From Wenjunlia tyrosinilytica (GTDB lineage Bacteria; Actinomycetota; Actinomycetes; Streptomycetales; Streptomycetaceae), in NCBI RefSeq assembly GCF_014646055.1, contig NZ_BMMS01000002.1, forward strand, positions 17,729 through 81,728: a stretch of DNA of 64,000 bases, in the 5' to 3' direction. Position 1 is the first letter of the stretch. Each line of letters begins with the position of its first letter. Both the position numbers and the translations under genes were made by a program. Shown piece by piece: positions 44,388 to 53,800 of this stretch. Below the pieces are notes generated by a model. The model had not been told where the DNA came from. It worked only from the letters and a program-made list of their open reading frames with translations, and ran no database searches.

Positions 44388-44458
44388 TGAGCGAGCGAAC
44401 CACCACACGGCGCGCGACGGGCGAGGGCAGTGCCCGTCGCCGGGCGGGGCGCGCATGA
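44387..44458 (+). CDS. 23-residue Arg/Thr-rich coupling ORF between cobQ and chelatase gene
   Basis: The [23 protein letters not shown] plus three residues has GAGGGG upstream. Its ATG shares a base with the cobQ stop (TGATG) and its TGA overlaps the next ATG (ATGA), so ribosomes could pass from cobQ to the chelatase gene through it. It may only serve translation coupling, or be what remains after a gene loss. Confidence 0.4.
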   Translation: MSERTTTRRATGEGSARRRAGRA

Positions 44459-46656
44459 GCCCGCACTACCCGTTCACCGCGATCGTCGGTATGGAGGAGC
44501 TTCGGCTCGGCCTGCTCCTCAACGCGGTGTCGCCGTCGGTCGGCGGGGTCCTCGTCAGGGGTGAGAAGGGCACCGCCAAGTCGACGATGGTGCGCGCGCT
44601 CGCCGGCCTTCTGCCGTCCATCGACGTGGTCGAGGGATGCCGGTTCGCCTGCGACCCGGCGTCACCGGACCGCAGGTGCCCGGACGGTCCGCACGAGGCG
44701 GGCCCGCGGGAGAAAGATCCGCAGGAGGCCGACCCGCAGGAGAGGGACCCGCAGAAGGCCGGGGCGCCCGGCCGGAGCCGCCCCGCCAACCTCGTCGAGC
44801 TGCCCGTGGGTGTCTCCGAGGACCGCGTCGTCGGCTCGCTGGACCTCGAGCGGGCGCTGTCCGAGGGGGTGAAGGCCTACGAGCCGGGCCTGCTGGCGCA
44901 GGCGCACCGCGGTGTCCTCTACATCGACGAGGTCAACCTCCTCCACGACCACCTCGTGGACCTCCTGCTCGACGCGGCGGCGATGGGGCAGTCCTTCGTC
45001 GAGCGCGAGGGCGTCTCCGTCCGGCACGCGGCCCGCTTCCTGCTCGTCGGGACGATGAACCCCGAGGAGGGCGAGCTGCGCCCGCAGCTGCTCGACCGGT
45101 TCGGGCTCACGGTGGAGATCGCGGCGACACGGGACCCGCAGGAGAGGGCCGAGGTGGTGCGCCGCCGTCTCGCCTACGACGCGGACCCCGAGGCCTTCGC
45201 CGCGCGCTGGGCGCAGGAGGAACGGTCGCTGGCCGAGCGCATCACCCGGGCGCGCGCCCTACTGCCGCAGGTCGTCCTCACCGACACGGCACTGCGTCGG
45301 ATCACCGCGGTCTGCGCCGCCTTCGAGGTGGACGGGCTGCGCGCGGACATCGTCATGGCCCGCACCGCGGTGGCACTGGCGGCATGGGCGGGGCGCACCG
45401 AGGTCGACGCGGAGGATGTGCGCACCGCGGCTCAGCTGGCGCTGCCGCACCGGCGGCGCAGGAATCCCTTCGACGCCCCGGGGCTGGACCAGCGGCAGTT
45501 GGACGAGACCCTGGAGCAGTTCGAGGACGACGACCCGGACCCCGGGCCGGACGGTCCTGACGGCCCCGAGGGCGGTCCTGACGACGCCGGTCCGGACGGA
45601 GGCGGTCCCGACGGGGGCGGTCCCGACGGGGGCGGTCCCGACGGGGGCGGTCCCGACGGGGGCGGTCCCGACGGTGGTCCCGGTGGCGGGGCTCCCGGCG
45701 ACGGTGGTCCGGACGCGGGCCAGGAGGCGCCGCTCGACAGTGCCTCGCAGCCCTCGGTCCCCCCGCAGGGCGCCCCCTCCGAGAACGGCGCGCAGGACCC
45801 CGGCCGCACAGCACCGCGTTCCTCTCCCGTCGCGGCCGCGGACCCGTTCCGCACCAAGCTGTTCAAGGTCCCGGGCCTCGGGCGGGGCGCCCAGGGCCGC
45901 CGTTCGCGGGCCGAGACGGACGGCGGGCACACCATCCGTTCGCGTCGCCCCTCCGGCGCGCTGGCCAGGCTCCATCTGACGGCCACCCTCCGGGCGGCGG
46001 CGCCGCACCAGCACGCCAGGGGCAGGACCGGCCGTGCCCTCGTGGTGCGCCGTGACGATCTGCGCGAACCCGTCCGCGAGGGGCGCGAGTCCAATCTCGT
46101 GCTCTTCGTCGTGGACGCCTCGGGCTCGATGGCGGCCCGCAAGCGGATGAGCGCGGTCAAGGGCGCGGTCCTCTCTCTCCTGCTGGACGCCTATCAGCGC
46201 CGGGACAAGGTCGGACTGATCACCTTCCGGGGACGGGAGGCCGATCTGGCCCTGCCTCCCACCTCCTCGGTGGAGGTGGGGGCGGCCCGCCTGGACCGGC
46301 TGCCGACCGGTGGCCGCACCCCGCTGGCGGCGGGCCTGCTGCGGGCGCACGAGGTGCTGGCGGTGGAACGGCTGCGCGATCCGCAGCGGCGCCCGCTGGT
46401 CGTGGTGGTCACGGACGGCCGCGCCACGGGGGGCGAGGACGCGCTCGGCGACGCCCGCCGCGCCGCCGGTCTGCTGGCCGCCAGAGGCACGGCGTCGATC
46501 GTCCTGGACTGCGAGAGCGGACCGGTCCGGCTGGGCCTGGCCCAGACCCTGGCCGTGGACCTGAACGCGACCGCCGTACGGCTGGAGGACCTGCGTGCCG
46601 AGGGCGTGGCCGCATTGGTGAGGGACAGCCGGAACACGATGAGATCAGCCGCCTGA
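44455..46656 (+). CDS. Magnesium-chelatase-like ATPase/VWA fusion (cobaltochelatase subunit)
   Basis: A 733-residue ChlI-ChlD fusion. The AAA+ domain (about 1-350) has Walker [11 protein letters not shown], Walker [12 protein letters not shown] and [11 protein letters not shown] flexible linker includes five GGPDG repeats from a 15-base tandem repeat (45601-45675). The C-terminal integrin-like VWA domain has a MIDAS motif DASGSM. An insertion at about 65-105 (ADPQERDPQ) is also low complexity. It should drive cobalt insertion with a CobN-type subunit, which is not encoded in this operon. Confidence 0.88.
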   Translation: MSPHYPFTAIVGMEELRLGLLLNAVSPSVGGVLVRGEKGTAKSTMVRALAGLLPSIDVVEGCRFACDPASPDRRCPDGPHEAGPREKDPQEADPQERDPQKAGAPGRSRPANLVELPVGVSEDRVVGSLDLERALSEGVKAYEPGLLAQAHRGVLYIDEVNLLHDHLVDLLLDAAAMGQSFVEREGVSVRHAARFLLVGTMNPEEGELRPQLLDRFGLTVEIAATRDPQERAEVVRRRLAYDADPEAFAARWAQEERSLAERITRARALLPQVVLTDTALRRITAVCAAFEVDGLRADIVMARTAVALAAWAGRTEVDAEDVRTAAQLALPHRRRRNPFDAPGLDQRQLDETLEQFEDDDPDPGPDGPDGPEGGPDDAGPDGGGPDGGGPDGGGPDGGGPDGGGPDGGPGGGAPGDGGPDAGQEAPLDSASQPSVPPQGAPSENGAQDPGRTAPRSSPVAAADPFRTKLFKVPGLGRGAQGRRSRAETDGGHTIRSRRPSGALARLHLTATLRAAAPHQHARGRTGRALVVRRDDLREPVREGRESNLVLFVVDASGSMAARKRMSAVKGAVLSLLLDAYQRRDKVGLITFRGREADLALPPTSSVEVGAARLDRLPTGGRTPLAAGLLRAHEVLAVERLRDPQRRPLVVVVTDGRATGGEDALGDARRAAGLLAARGTASIVLDCESGPVRLGLAQTLAVDLNATAVRLEDLRAEGVAALVRDSRNTMRSAA
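45601..45675. repeat. Five 15-base GGCGGTCCCGACGGG repeats within the chelatase gene
   Basis: The in-frame tandem repeat encodes GGPDG units in the hinge between AAA+ and VWA domains. Copies are identical except for the last base, so length variation between strains is likely. Confidence 0.9.
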
Positions 46657-46689
46657 GCGGCGGAGCGAAGAACACGAAAGGGCCCCGCA

Positions 46690-47286
46690 ATGCCCCAAGG
46701 CAAGCCCGCCGTCGTCCCCGACGACGGCCTGACGACGCGGCAGCGCCGCAACCGCCCCCTTCTGCTGGTCCACACCGGACCCGGCAAGGGCAAGTCCACC
46801 GCCGCCTTCGGGCTGGCGCTGCGCGCCTGGAACCAGGGGTGGCCCATCGGAGTGTTCCAGTTCGTCAAGTCCGCCAAGTGGAAGGTCGGCGAGGAGCGCG
46901 CCCTTCGCATACTCGGCGCCAGCGGCGAGGGCGGCACCGTCGTCTGGAACAAGATGGGCGAGGGCTGGTCCTGGGTGCAGCGCGACCTGGCGGACAGCGA
47001 GGAGGCGGCCCGCGAGGGTTGGGAGCAGGTCAAGCGCGACATCGCCGCCGAGACCTACAGGCTGCTGGTGCTGGATGAGTTCGCCTACCCGATGCACTGG
47101 GGCTGGGTGCCGACCGAGGAGGTCGTCCACGTGCTCCGGGACCGCCCCGGCACCCAGCATGTGGTGATCACCGGGCGCAACGCCCCCCGGGAACTGCTCG
47201 ACGCGGCCGACCTGGTGACGGAGATGACCAAGGTCAAGCACCCGATGGACACCGGCCAGAAGGGCCAGAGAGGTATCGAGTGGTGA
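46690..47286 (+). CDS. cobO: Cob(I)yrinic acid a,c-diamide adenosyltransferase CobO
   Basis: A 198-residue enzyme that adds the 5'-deoxyadenosyl group to cobalt. The N-terminal VHTGPGKGKSTAAFGLALRA is the characteristic P-loop, followed by GVFQFVKSAKWKVGEE and LLVLDEFAYPM. The C-terminal TEMTKVKHP is the family ending. It lies 33 bases after the chelatase gene behind GAAAGGG. Confidence 0.95.
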   Translation: MPQGKPAVVPDDGLTTRQRRNRPLLLVHTGPGKGKSTAAFGLALRAWNQGWPIGVFQFVKSAKWKVGEERALRILGASGEGGTVVWNKMGEGWSWVQRDLADSEEAAREGWEQVKRDIAAETYRLLVLDEFAYPMHWGWVPTEEVVHVLRDRPGTQHVVITGRNAPRELLDAADLVTEMTKVKHPMDTGQKGQRGIEW

Positions 47287-48632
47287 ACCCGCTCCCCCGC
47301 CTGGTCATCGCCGCGCCGTCCAGCGGAAGCGGCAAGACCACGGTGGCCACGGGTCTGATGGCCGCGTTCGCCGAACGCGGACTGGAGGTCTCCCCGCACA
47401 AGGTGGGCCCGGACTACATCGACCCCGGCTACCACGCCCTCGCCACCGGACGCCCCGGCCGCAACCTCGACGCGTACATCTGCGGCCCCGAACGCGTCGC
47501 GCCGCTGTTCGCGCACGGCGCCCGGGGAGCGGACCTGGCGGTGGTGGAGGGGGTGATGGGCCTGTTCGACGGGGCGACCGGCTTCGGCGAGCTTGCCTCC
47601 ACCGCGCATGTGGCCAAGCTTCTGCGCGCTCCCGTCGTCCTGGTCGTGGACGGTTCCTCCCAGTCCCGTTCGGTGGCGGCGCTGGTGCACGGCTTCGCCT
47701 CGTGGGACCCCGAGGTGCGCCTCGCCGGGGTGATCCTCAACAAGGTGGGCTCCGAGCGGCACGAGGAACTGATGCGTGAGGCGCTGGACCACTCGGGGGT
47801 GCCGGTGCTGGGGGCGCTTCGGCGCGAGCAGTCGGTGGGGACCCCGAGCCGCCACCTCGGCCTGGTACCGGTGGCGGAGCGCCGTCAGGACGCCGTGGAG
47901 GCGGTGCGCCGACTGGCCGGACAGGTGCGCCGCTCCTGCGATCTGGACGCGCTGCTGGCGCTGGCCCGCAGTGCCCCCTGGCTGCCCGACTCCCCCTGGG
48001 AGCCTGAAGCCGAGGTCACCCGTGCGGCGCGCCGTCCCAGGATCGCGGTCGCGTCCGGCGCGGCATTCACCTTCTCCTACGCGGAGCACACCGAACTGCT
48101 GGAGGCCGCGGGCGCCGAGGTGGTCCCGTTCGATCCGCTGCGCGACGAGGGCCTGCCGGACGGCGTGGGCGCACTGGTCGTCGGCGGCGGCTTCCCCGAG
48201 GTGTACACGCCGGAGCTGTCGGCCAACGAGCCGCTGCGCAAGGCCGTCGCCGATCTGGCCGCCTCTGGGGCGCCCGTCGCCGCCGAATGCGCCGGGCTGC
48301 TCTATCTGTCGCGCTCGCTGGACGGCAGGCCCATGTGCGGCGTCCTCGACGCCGAGGCCCGGATGACGGAACGGCTCACCCTCGGCTACCGCGAGGCGGT
48401 GGCCGTACGGGACAACGTGCTGGCACCGGCCGGCACCAGGGTGCGCGGCCATGAGTTCCACCGCACGGTGTGCGAACCGGGCTCGGGCCCGAACCCGGCC
48501 TGGGGCGTGGTGCATCCGCGGCGTCTGGCGGAGGGGTTCGCCGAAGGCAATGTGCACGCCTCCTATCTGCATGTGCACTGGGCCGGAGCACCGCTGATCG
48601 CCCAGCGGCTCGTCGAACGCGCCCTCCGGTGA
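47283..48632 (+). CDS. cobB: Cobyrinate/hydrogenobyrinate a,c-diamide synthase CobB/CbiA
   Basis: A 449-residue glutamine amidotransferase. The N-terminal ATPase domain has APSSGSGKTTVATGL and PHKVGPDYIDPGYH. The C-terminal glutaminase domain has VAAECAGLLYLSR with the nucleophilic Cys, and GHEFHRT. GTG 47283 is preferred because it overlaps the cobO stop by four bases (GTGA). GTG 47280 is just upstream. It forms the a,c-diamide for CobO and CobQ. Confidence 0.95.
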   Translation: MNPLPRLVIAAPSSGSGKTTVATGLMAAFAERGLEVSPHKVGPDYIDPGYHALATGRPGRNLDAYICGPERVAPLFAHGARGADLAVVEGVMGLFDGATGFGELASTAHVAKLLRAPVVLVVDGSSQSRSVAALVHGFASWDPEVRLAGVILNKVGSERHEELMREALDHSGVPVLGALRREQSVGTPSRHLGLVPVAERRQDAVEAVRRLAGQVRRSCDLDALLALARSAPWLPDSPWEPEAEVTRAARRPRIAVASGAAFTFSYAEHTELLEAAGAEVVPFDPLRDEGLPDGVGALVVGGGFPEVYTPELSANEPLRKAVADLAASGAPVAAECAGLLYLSRSLDGRPMCGVLDAEARMTERLTLGYREAVAVRDNVLAPAGTRVRGHEFHRTVCEPGSGPNPAWGVVHPRRLAEGFAEGNVHASYLHVHWAGAPLIAQRLVERALR

Positions 48633-49039
48633 TCGTCGTCGGGGTCGGTGCCTCCCGGGGCGTCACCGCCGAGGAGTTGCTCGACCTGGTCCAGGACACC
48701 CTGGCCGGCCTCGGGCTTGAGCTGCGGGCCGTCGGCCGTCTGGCCACGGTGGAAGGCAAGGGCGACGAGGAGGGGCTGGTCGAGGCCGCCCGGGTACTCG
48801 GCGTCCCGCTCGTCACCCACTCCGCGGCGGCGCTTGCGGCGGTGAACGTGCCCAACCCCTCCGACGCCGCGCTCGCCGCCGTGGGGACCCCCAGCGTCTG
48901 CGAGGCGGCGGCCCTCATCGAGACTGGAGCCCACCTTCTCGTCCCGAAGCGGAGGTCCAGCCCGTCCAACGGTCCCGCTCTGTGCACCATCGCCGTGGCG
49001 CGTACGGCAGAACACCCCAGCAAGGAGAACCACCCGTGA
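48629..49039 (+). CDS. CobE/CbiG C-terminal domain protein
   Basis: A 136-residue protein with the CobE/CbiG-C fold: VVGVGASRGVTAEELLDLV at the N-terminus, VEGKGDEEGLVEAARVLGVPLV in the middle and CEAAALIETGAHLLVPKR near the C-terminus. It is thought to help C-5 deacylation or similar steps of corrin synthesis. The GTG start overlaps the cobB stop by four bases, and the stop overlaps the next GTG start. Confidence 0.85.
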   Translation: MIVVGVGASRGVTAEELLDLVQDTLAGLGLELRAVGRLATVEGKGDEEGLVEAARVLGVPLVTHSAAALAAVNVPNPSDAALAAVGTPSVCEAAALIETGAHLLVPKRRSSPSNGPALCTIAVARTAEHPSKENHP

Positions 49040-49575
49040 ACCCGCCAGCTCCGCTCTCCGCCCTCGAGCGCCGTATCGACGCGGCCCTCGGCGCCACGCA
49101 GGACGCCGAGGCCCCGCACCGCGACGCGTCCGGCTCCTTTGCGCCGGGCTCCGCCCGCAGAAGCCCGGGGGACCGGGCCGCCACCACGGTTCTGCTCGTC
49201 GGCCGGGGCTCGACCGACCCGGAGGCGAACGCGGAGCTGTGCAGGGTGGCCCGGCTGCTGTGGGAGGGCCGGGGGCTCGCGGGTGTCGAGACGGCGTTCG
49301 TGTCGGTCGCCGCGCCGGACGTCCCGGCCGGACTCGACCGCTGCCACCTGCTCGGCGCGCGGCGCGTTGTCCTGGTGCCGTTCCTCCTCGCCGACGAGGC
49401 CCTCAGCCGGCGGGCCCGGCTTCAGGCGGAGGGCTGGGCGGAGGCCCACCCGGAGGTCGAGTTGCGCTTCGCCGCCGCTGTCGGCCCGGAGGAGGACGAG
49501 GACGAGGGGGCCGCCGACGACCCCGACGGCCCCGACGGCCCCGACGGCATGGACAGCCGTGCACGCGCCCGCTGA
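49036..49575 (+). CDS. Truncated CbiX-like sirohydrochlorin chelatase fragment
   Basis: A 179-residue protein with one CbiX-like domain (about 50-150): TTVLLVGRGSTDPEANAEL, TAFVSVAAPDVPAGLDRC and LGARRVVLVPFLL. Full-length Streptomyces proteins have a first half with the metal-binding histidine (GHGTRD type) and a cysteine-bearing C-terminus. Here the N-terminal half is reduced to LSALERRIDAALG and the C-terminus diverges into an Asp/Gly-rich tail (DPDGPDGPDG). It is probably impaired or non-catalytic. The start overlaps the preceding stop. Confidence 0.6.
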   Translation: MNPPAPLSALERRIDAALGATQDAEAPHRDASGSFAPGSARRSPGDRAATTVLLVGRGSTDPEANAELCRVARLLWEGRGLAGVETAFVSVAAPDVPAGLDRCHLLGARRVVLVPFLLADEALSRRARLQAEGWAEAHPEVELRFAAAVGPEEDEDEGAADDPDGPDGPDGMDSRARAR

Positions 49576-49594
49576 GCCGGAGTCCCCAGGGTGC

Positions 49595-50725
49595 ATGGCA
49601 GCGGGCTTCGCGGACGTGGACCCCGCCGAAGCGGAGGCCGCCGAAGCGGGAGTCGCGAAGGCGGAGTTCGAGGTCGCCGGGGAGGTCGGGGTCATGGAGG
49701 CCTTCGATCTGCGCCATCACGGCGACACGGAGGTCGGCGACGGCCTGACCGACCTGGCCGTGAACGTCCGCTGGGGCACTCCTCCCCCCTGGCTGGCCAA
49801 GCGGCTCGCGGCGTCGCTCGGCGATCTGGCGGCCTATCCGGACGGACGGGCGGCCCGTGAGGCGGTGGCCGTGCGCCACCGCCGCCCCGTCGACGAGGTC
49901 CTGCTCACCGCGGGCGCCGCCGAGGCGTTCGTCCTGCTGGCCCGCGCCCTGGAACCCCGCCACGCGGTGGTGGTCCACCCGCAGTTCACCGAGCCGGAGG
50001 CGGCCCTGCGGGACGCGGGCCACGCGGTGGAACGGGTCCTGCTGCGCGAGGAGGACGGCTTCCGGCTCGACAACGCGGCCGTCCCCGAGGACGCCGATCT
50101 GGTCGTCGTGGGCAACCCCACCAACCCCACCTCGGTCCTGCACCCGGCCCCCGCCATCGCCTCCCTGGCCCGGCCGGGACGCACGCTCGTCGTGGACGAG
50201 GCGTTCATGGACACCGTGCCGGGCGAGGCCGAGTCACTGGCCTCGTGGCGGCATGTGCCGGGCCTGGTGGTCCTGCGCAGCCTCACCAAGACCTGGGGGC
50301 TGGCCGGGCTTCGGGTCGGCTATGCGCTGGGGCCGTCCGGCACCCTCGGACGGCTGGAGCGTGCCCAGCCGCTGTGGCCGGTGTCCACCCCCGCGCTCGC
50401 GGCGGTCGAGGCCTGCTGTTCCCCGTCGGCGCTGGCCGAGGCGGAGCAGTCGGCACGGAGCCTTGTCGGCGACCGGGCCCATCTGGTCGAGCGGCTCGGG
50501 CGGTTGGAGGCGGTGGAGGTGCCCGGCTCCCCCGCGGCGTCGTTCGTCCTGGTGCGGACACCGGGCGCGGCGGCGGTGAGGCGGCGGCTGCGGGAGCGCG
50601 GTTTCGCCGTGCGCAGGGGCGACACCTTTCCCGGCCTCGGGGAGGACTGGCTTCGGATCGCGGTGAGGGACCGGGCGACCACGGACCGGCTCTGCGCCGC
50701 GCTCGCGGAAGTCCTCGCTCTCTGA
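49595..50725 (+). CDS. PLP-dependent CobC-like protein
   Basis: A 376-residue fold-type I aminotransferase related to L-threonine-O-3-phosphate decarboxylase (CobC/CobD), which supplies aminopropanol phosphate. Conserved elements are LAAYPDGRAAREAVA, VVVGNPTNPTSV, TLVVDEAFMDT and the PLP lysine in SLTKTWGLAGLRVGY. The first 33 residues (AEAEAAEAG) are low complexity. ATG 49694 (MEAFDLRHHGDTEVGDG), behind GGGGAGG, is probably the true start. It is the last gene of the cob operon. Confidence 0.8.
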   Translation: MAAGFADVDPAEAEAAEAGVAKAEFEVAGEVGVMEAFDLRHHGDTEVGDGLTDLAVNVRWGTPPPWLAKRLAASLGDLAAYPDGRAAREAVAVRHRRPVDEVLLTAGAAEAFVLLARALEPRHAVVVHPQFTEPEAALRDAGHAVERVLLREEDGFRLDNAAVPEDADLVVVGNPTNPTSVLHPAPAIASLARPGRTLVVDEAFMDTVPGEAESLASWRHVPGLVVLRSLTKTWGLAGLRVGYALGPSGTLGRLERAQPLWPVSTPALAAVEACCSPSALAEAEQSARSLVGDRAHLVERLGRLEAVEVPGSPAASFVLVRTPGAAAVRRRLRERGFAVRRGDTFPGLGEDWLRIAVRDRATTDRLCAALAEVLAL

Positions 50726-50850
50726 GACCCCTTGGAGGACGCCGGGGACCGGTCCTTTCGGCCCGGCGTGTCCGCCGGGGTCTGCCCGACGTGTCCGCCG
50801 GGGCTCCGATGCGGCCCCGGGCGCCCGGCGCGCTCCGGGCACCCGGGCGG

Positions 50851-53800
50851 CTACTTCAGCCCGAGCGCCTGGAGGTCGATACCGCCCAGCGCCGGCTGGA
50901 TGTAGGCATTGGTCAGGCGCGGACCGCGGTAGTTGAGCTGGCGGTCATGGATGATCGGCACCATCACCGCGTCCCACATCAGGGACTCGTCCACCTTCCG
51001 CCAGGTCTTGTCCGCCTTGGCCCGGTCCTTCTCGCGCTCGGCGTCGTCCATCAGGCCGTCGATGTCCCAGTCGACCAGCCCGGAGTAGTTGTAGGCGCTG
51101 TCCTTGCCGACGAGGGGGCGCAGGAATCCGGCGGGCGCCGGCCAGTCGGAGGACCAGGCGGTGAGCGCGACGGCCCATTTCTTCTTCTTCACCACCGAGG
51201 CCCTGCCCAGGTTGGTGTAGTAGTCGGCGCCGCTGATCATCTCGATGTCCGCCTTGATGCCGACCTTCTTGAGATTCCCCTGAAGGACCTCGAGGACTTC
51301 GCGGTTCCTGGGGTTGGCCGAGCTGGCCACGAGCTTGGTGGAGAAGCCCTTCGGCTTGTCGCAGGCGTCCAGCGACCGCTTCGCCTCGAGGATCTGCGGA
51401 CCGGCCTTGGTGCCGTAGGGGTCGAGGCTCTTGTCGAAGCCGCGGATCGTGGGCGGGAGCATCCCCGAGGCGATGTCTCCCCCGGCGGTCCGGCCGCCGA
51501 GCACCGCGCGCATATCGGGCTTGTCCACGGCGTACTCGACCGCGCGGCGGCAGTTGACGTTGTCGAAAGGCGGCACGGTGGTCTGAATGCTGAAGTAGCG
51601 CACTCCGCCGGTGTAGGCGGCGTCGGACCGCGCCTTGAGCTTGTCGCTGTTCTGGATGCTGGTCTGCGCCGTCTCGCCCACGCCGAGCTGCGCCGCGTCG
51701 ACGTCCACCTCCCCGTTGAGCAGCGCCTGGTCCACCGCGTCCTGCCCTCCCGAGGGGAAGCTGAACTCGATCTCGTCGGGCAGGGCGGTGCGAACGGGGT
51801 CGGTGGAGGCGTCCCACTGGTCGTTGCGGACCAGGCGCAGGGACTGGGCGCCGGAGGAGGTGAAGGGCGCCTGGAGCTTGTAGGGGCCGCTGGCGACGGG
51901 CTTCTTCTCGTACTCCTTCTGCGTGTCCTTGTCCTTGGGCACGGGGGCCGCGATCGACATGGCCAGAACGTAGGGGAAGTCGGGGAACGGGTCCTTCAGC
52001 TTGAAGACGATCGTGCTGTCGTCCGGAGTGGTGACCGAGCGAAGACCCAGCTTCTGCGGATCGCTGTCCTTGTACGGGCCGGGGTAGTGCTGGCCCTGGT
52101 CGAGCAGGTCCACCAGGTGGCTGGGGCCGGTGCCGTAGACGTCCTGGGCGAAGGTGCGCTCGATGCCGTACTTCACGTCCCTGGACGTGATCGTGGTGCC
52201 GTCCTCGAACCGCAGGCCCCGCTTGAGCTCGAATGTGTAGGTCTTGCCGTCGGCGGAGACCTCACCGGTGCTGGTGGCGAGGTCCGGCCTGAGCTTCGTC
52301 CCGGCCTCTCCGGGCATGGGTGCGTAGTCGACGAGCTTGCGCAGGTAGATGCGCTGGAGGTTCCAGGCCATGCTGGTGTAGGAGCGGGCCGGGTCGAGCG
52401 AGTCGGGCGGGTAGGCGGAGGCGATCTTGAGAGTGCCGCCCTTCTTCTTGGAGGGGTTCACCGCGCCGGTCAGTGCCCCGTTGAAGCCACTGGTGCTCCT
52501 GCGGTCCTTGACGATGTCCCCGGTCTTGCCGTCGTGGGACTTGTCGTTCGTGGCGCGGTCCTTGGTGTCGCCGCTTCCGCCGAACGGATGGAAGACCAGG
52601 GCGGCCGTCGTCAGCAGCCCCGCGACGGCGACCGCGGCGCCCGCGACCATCCAGCGGCGCCGTGCCCCGCGCGTGGAGGGGGGCGCCTGGGGCGGCGCCG
52701 GCGGGTAGGCGAGCGGGGAGGGGCCGGGGCGGATGTCCCGCAGGGCGGGGTGAACGGCGCCGGGGTCCCTCAACGGCGGGACCGGGATCTGCTGGGGCGG
52801 CGAGGAGTGGGGTGGCAGGGGACCAGCCGCCCCGGCGGCCGCGGCCGCCGCTCCCGCCGCCGAGACGGCGGCGGGACCGCCCTCCTTGACGAACAGGAAC
52901 ATCGTCCGGGGATCGGGAGTGCCCGAACCCCCACTGCCGACAGCACCGCTGCCCGCGGCACCACTGGCGTCAGCACCGCTGCCCGCGGCACCACTGGCGT
53001 CAGCACCGCTGCCCGCGGCACCACTGGCGTCAGCGCCGCCGACCGCGTAGCCACCGGTGGCCGAACTGCCACTGGCCGCCGAACCGGCGGCCGAAGCACC
53101 ACTGCCGGAAGCACCACTGCCGGAAGCTCCACTGCCCGCGGCGCCACTGCCCGGAGCTCCCTCGGCGGCGGCACCGCCGGCCGCCTGGACATCGATCGCC
53201 CCACCGCCGACGGCGTTGCCGCCCACCGCCCCGCCGCCGGCCCCCTTGTCCAGGGCCACCCGCTCGGCGTCGGCTCTTCCCGCCTGGGGCCGTCCCGCCT
53301 CGGGCCGTCCCGCCAGCCACTCCCGCAGGGAGCCCCGCATCGTCACCGCGTCGACCGGACGTTCCTGCGGGTCCTTGGCCAGGGCCGCCAGCACGACGGC
53401 CTCGAGCTCCCTCGGCACCCGCGGGTTGCGCTCGGACAGGCTCGGCGGGGCCTGGTGGACATGCAGGTACATCACGTTCAGCGCGGAGTTGCCGGTGAAC
53501 GGCACCTCCCCGGTGAGGAGTTCGGTGAGCATGCAGCCCACCGCGTACAGATCGCTGCGGGCGTCCACATGGCGCCCGAGCACCTGCTCGGGCGCCATGT
53601 AGCCGGGGGTTCCCACGGTGAAGCCGGTGCCCGTCAGCCGGGTGGAGACCGAGTCGGCCACGCGCGCGATGCCGAAGTCCGCCACCTTCACCGCGCCGGA
53701 CTTGGTGATCATCACATTCGACGGCTTCACATCGCGGTGCACCGTCCCCCGCGAATGCGCGTGGGCCAGCGCGTCCAGCACATCGCAGGTGATGCGCACG

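Noticed and set aside
50726-50850. GC-rich spacer between cobC and the kinase gene considered for a terminator
   Set aside because: Several short stems (GCCGGG/CCCGGC) and a direct repeat are present, but none is clearly better than chance in such GC-rich sequence.
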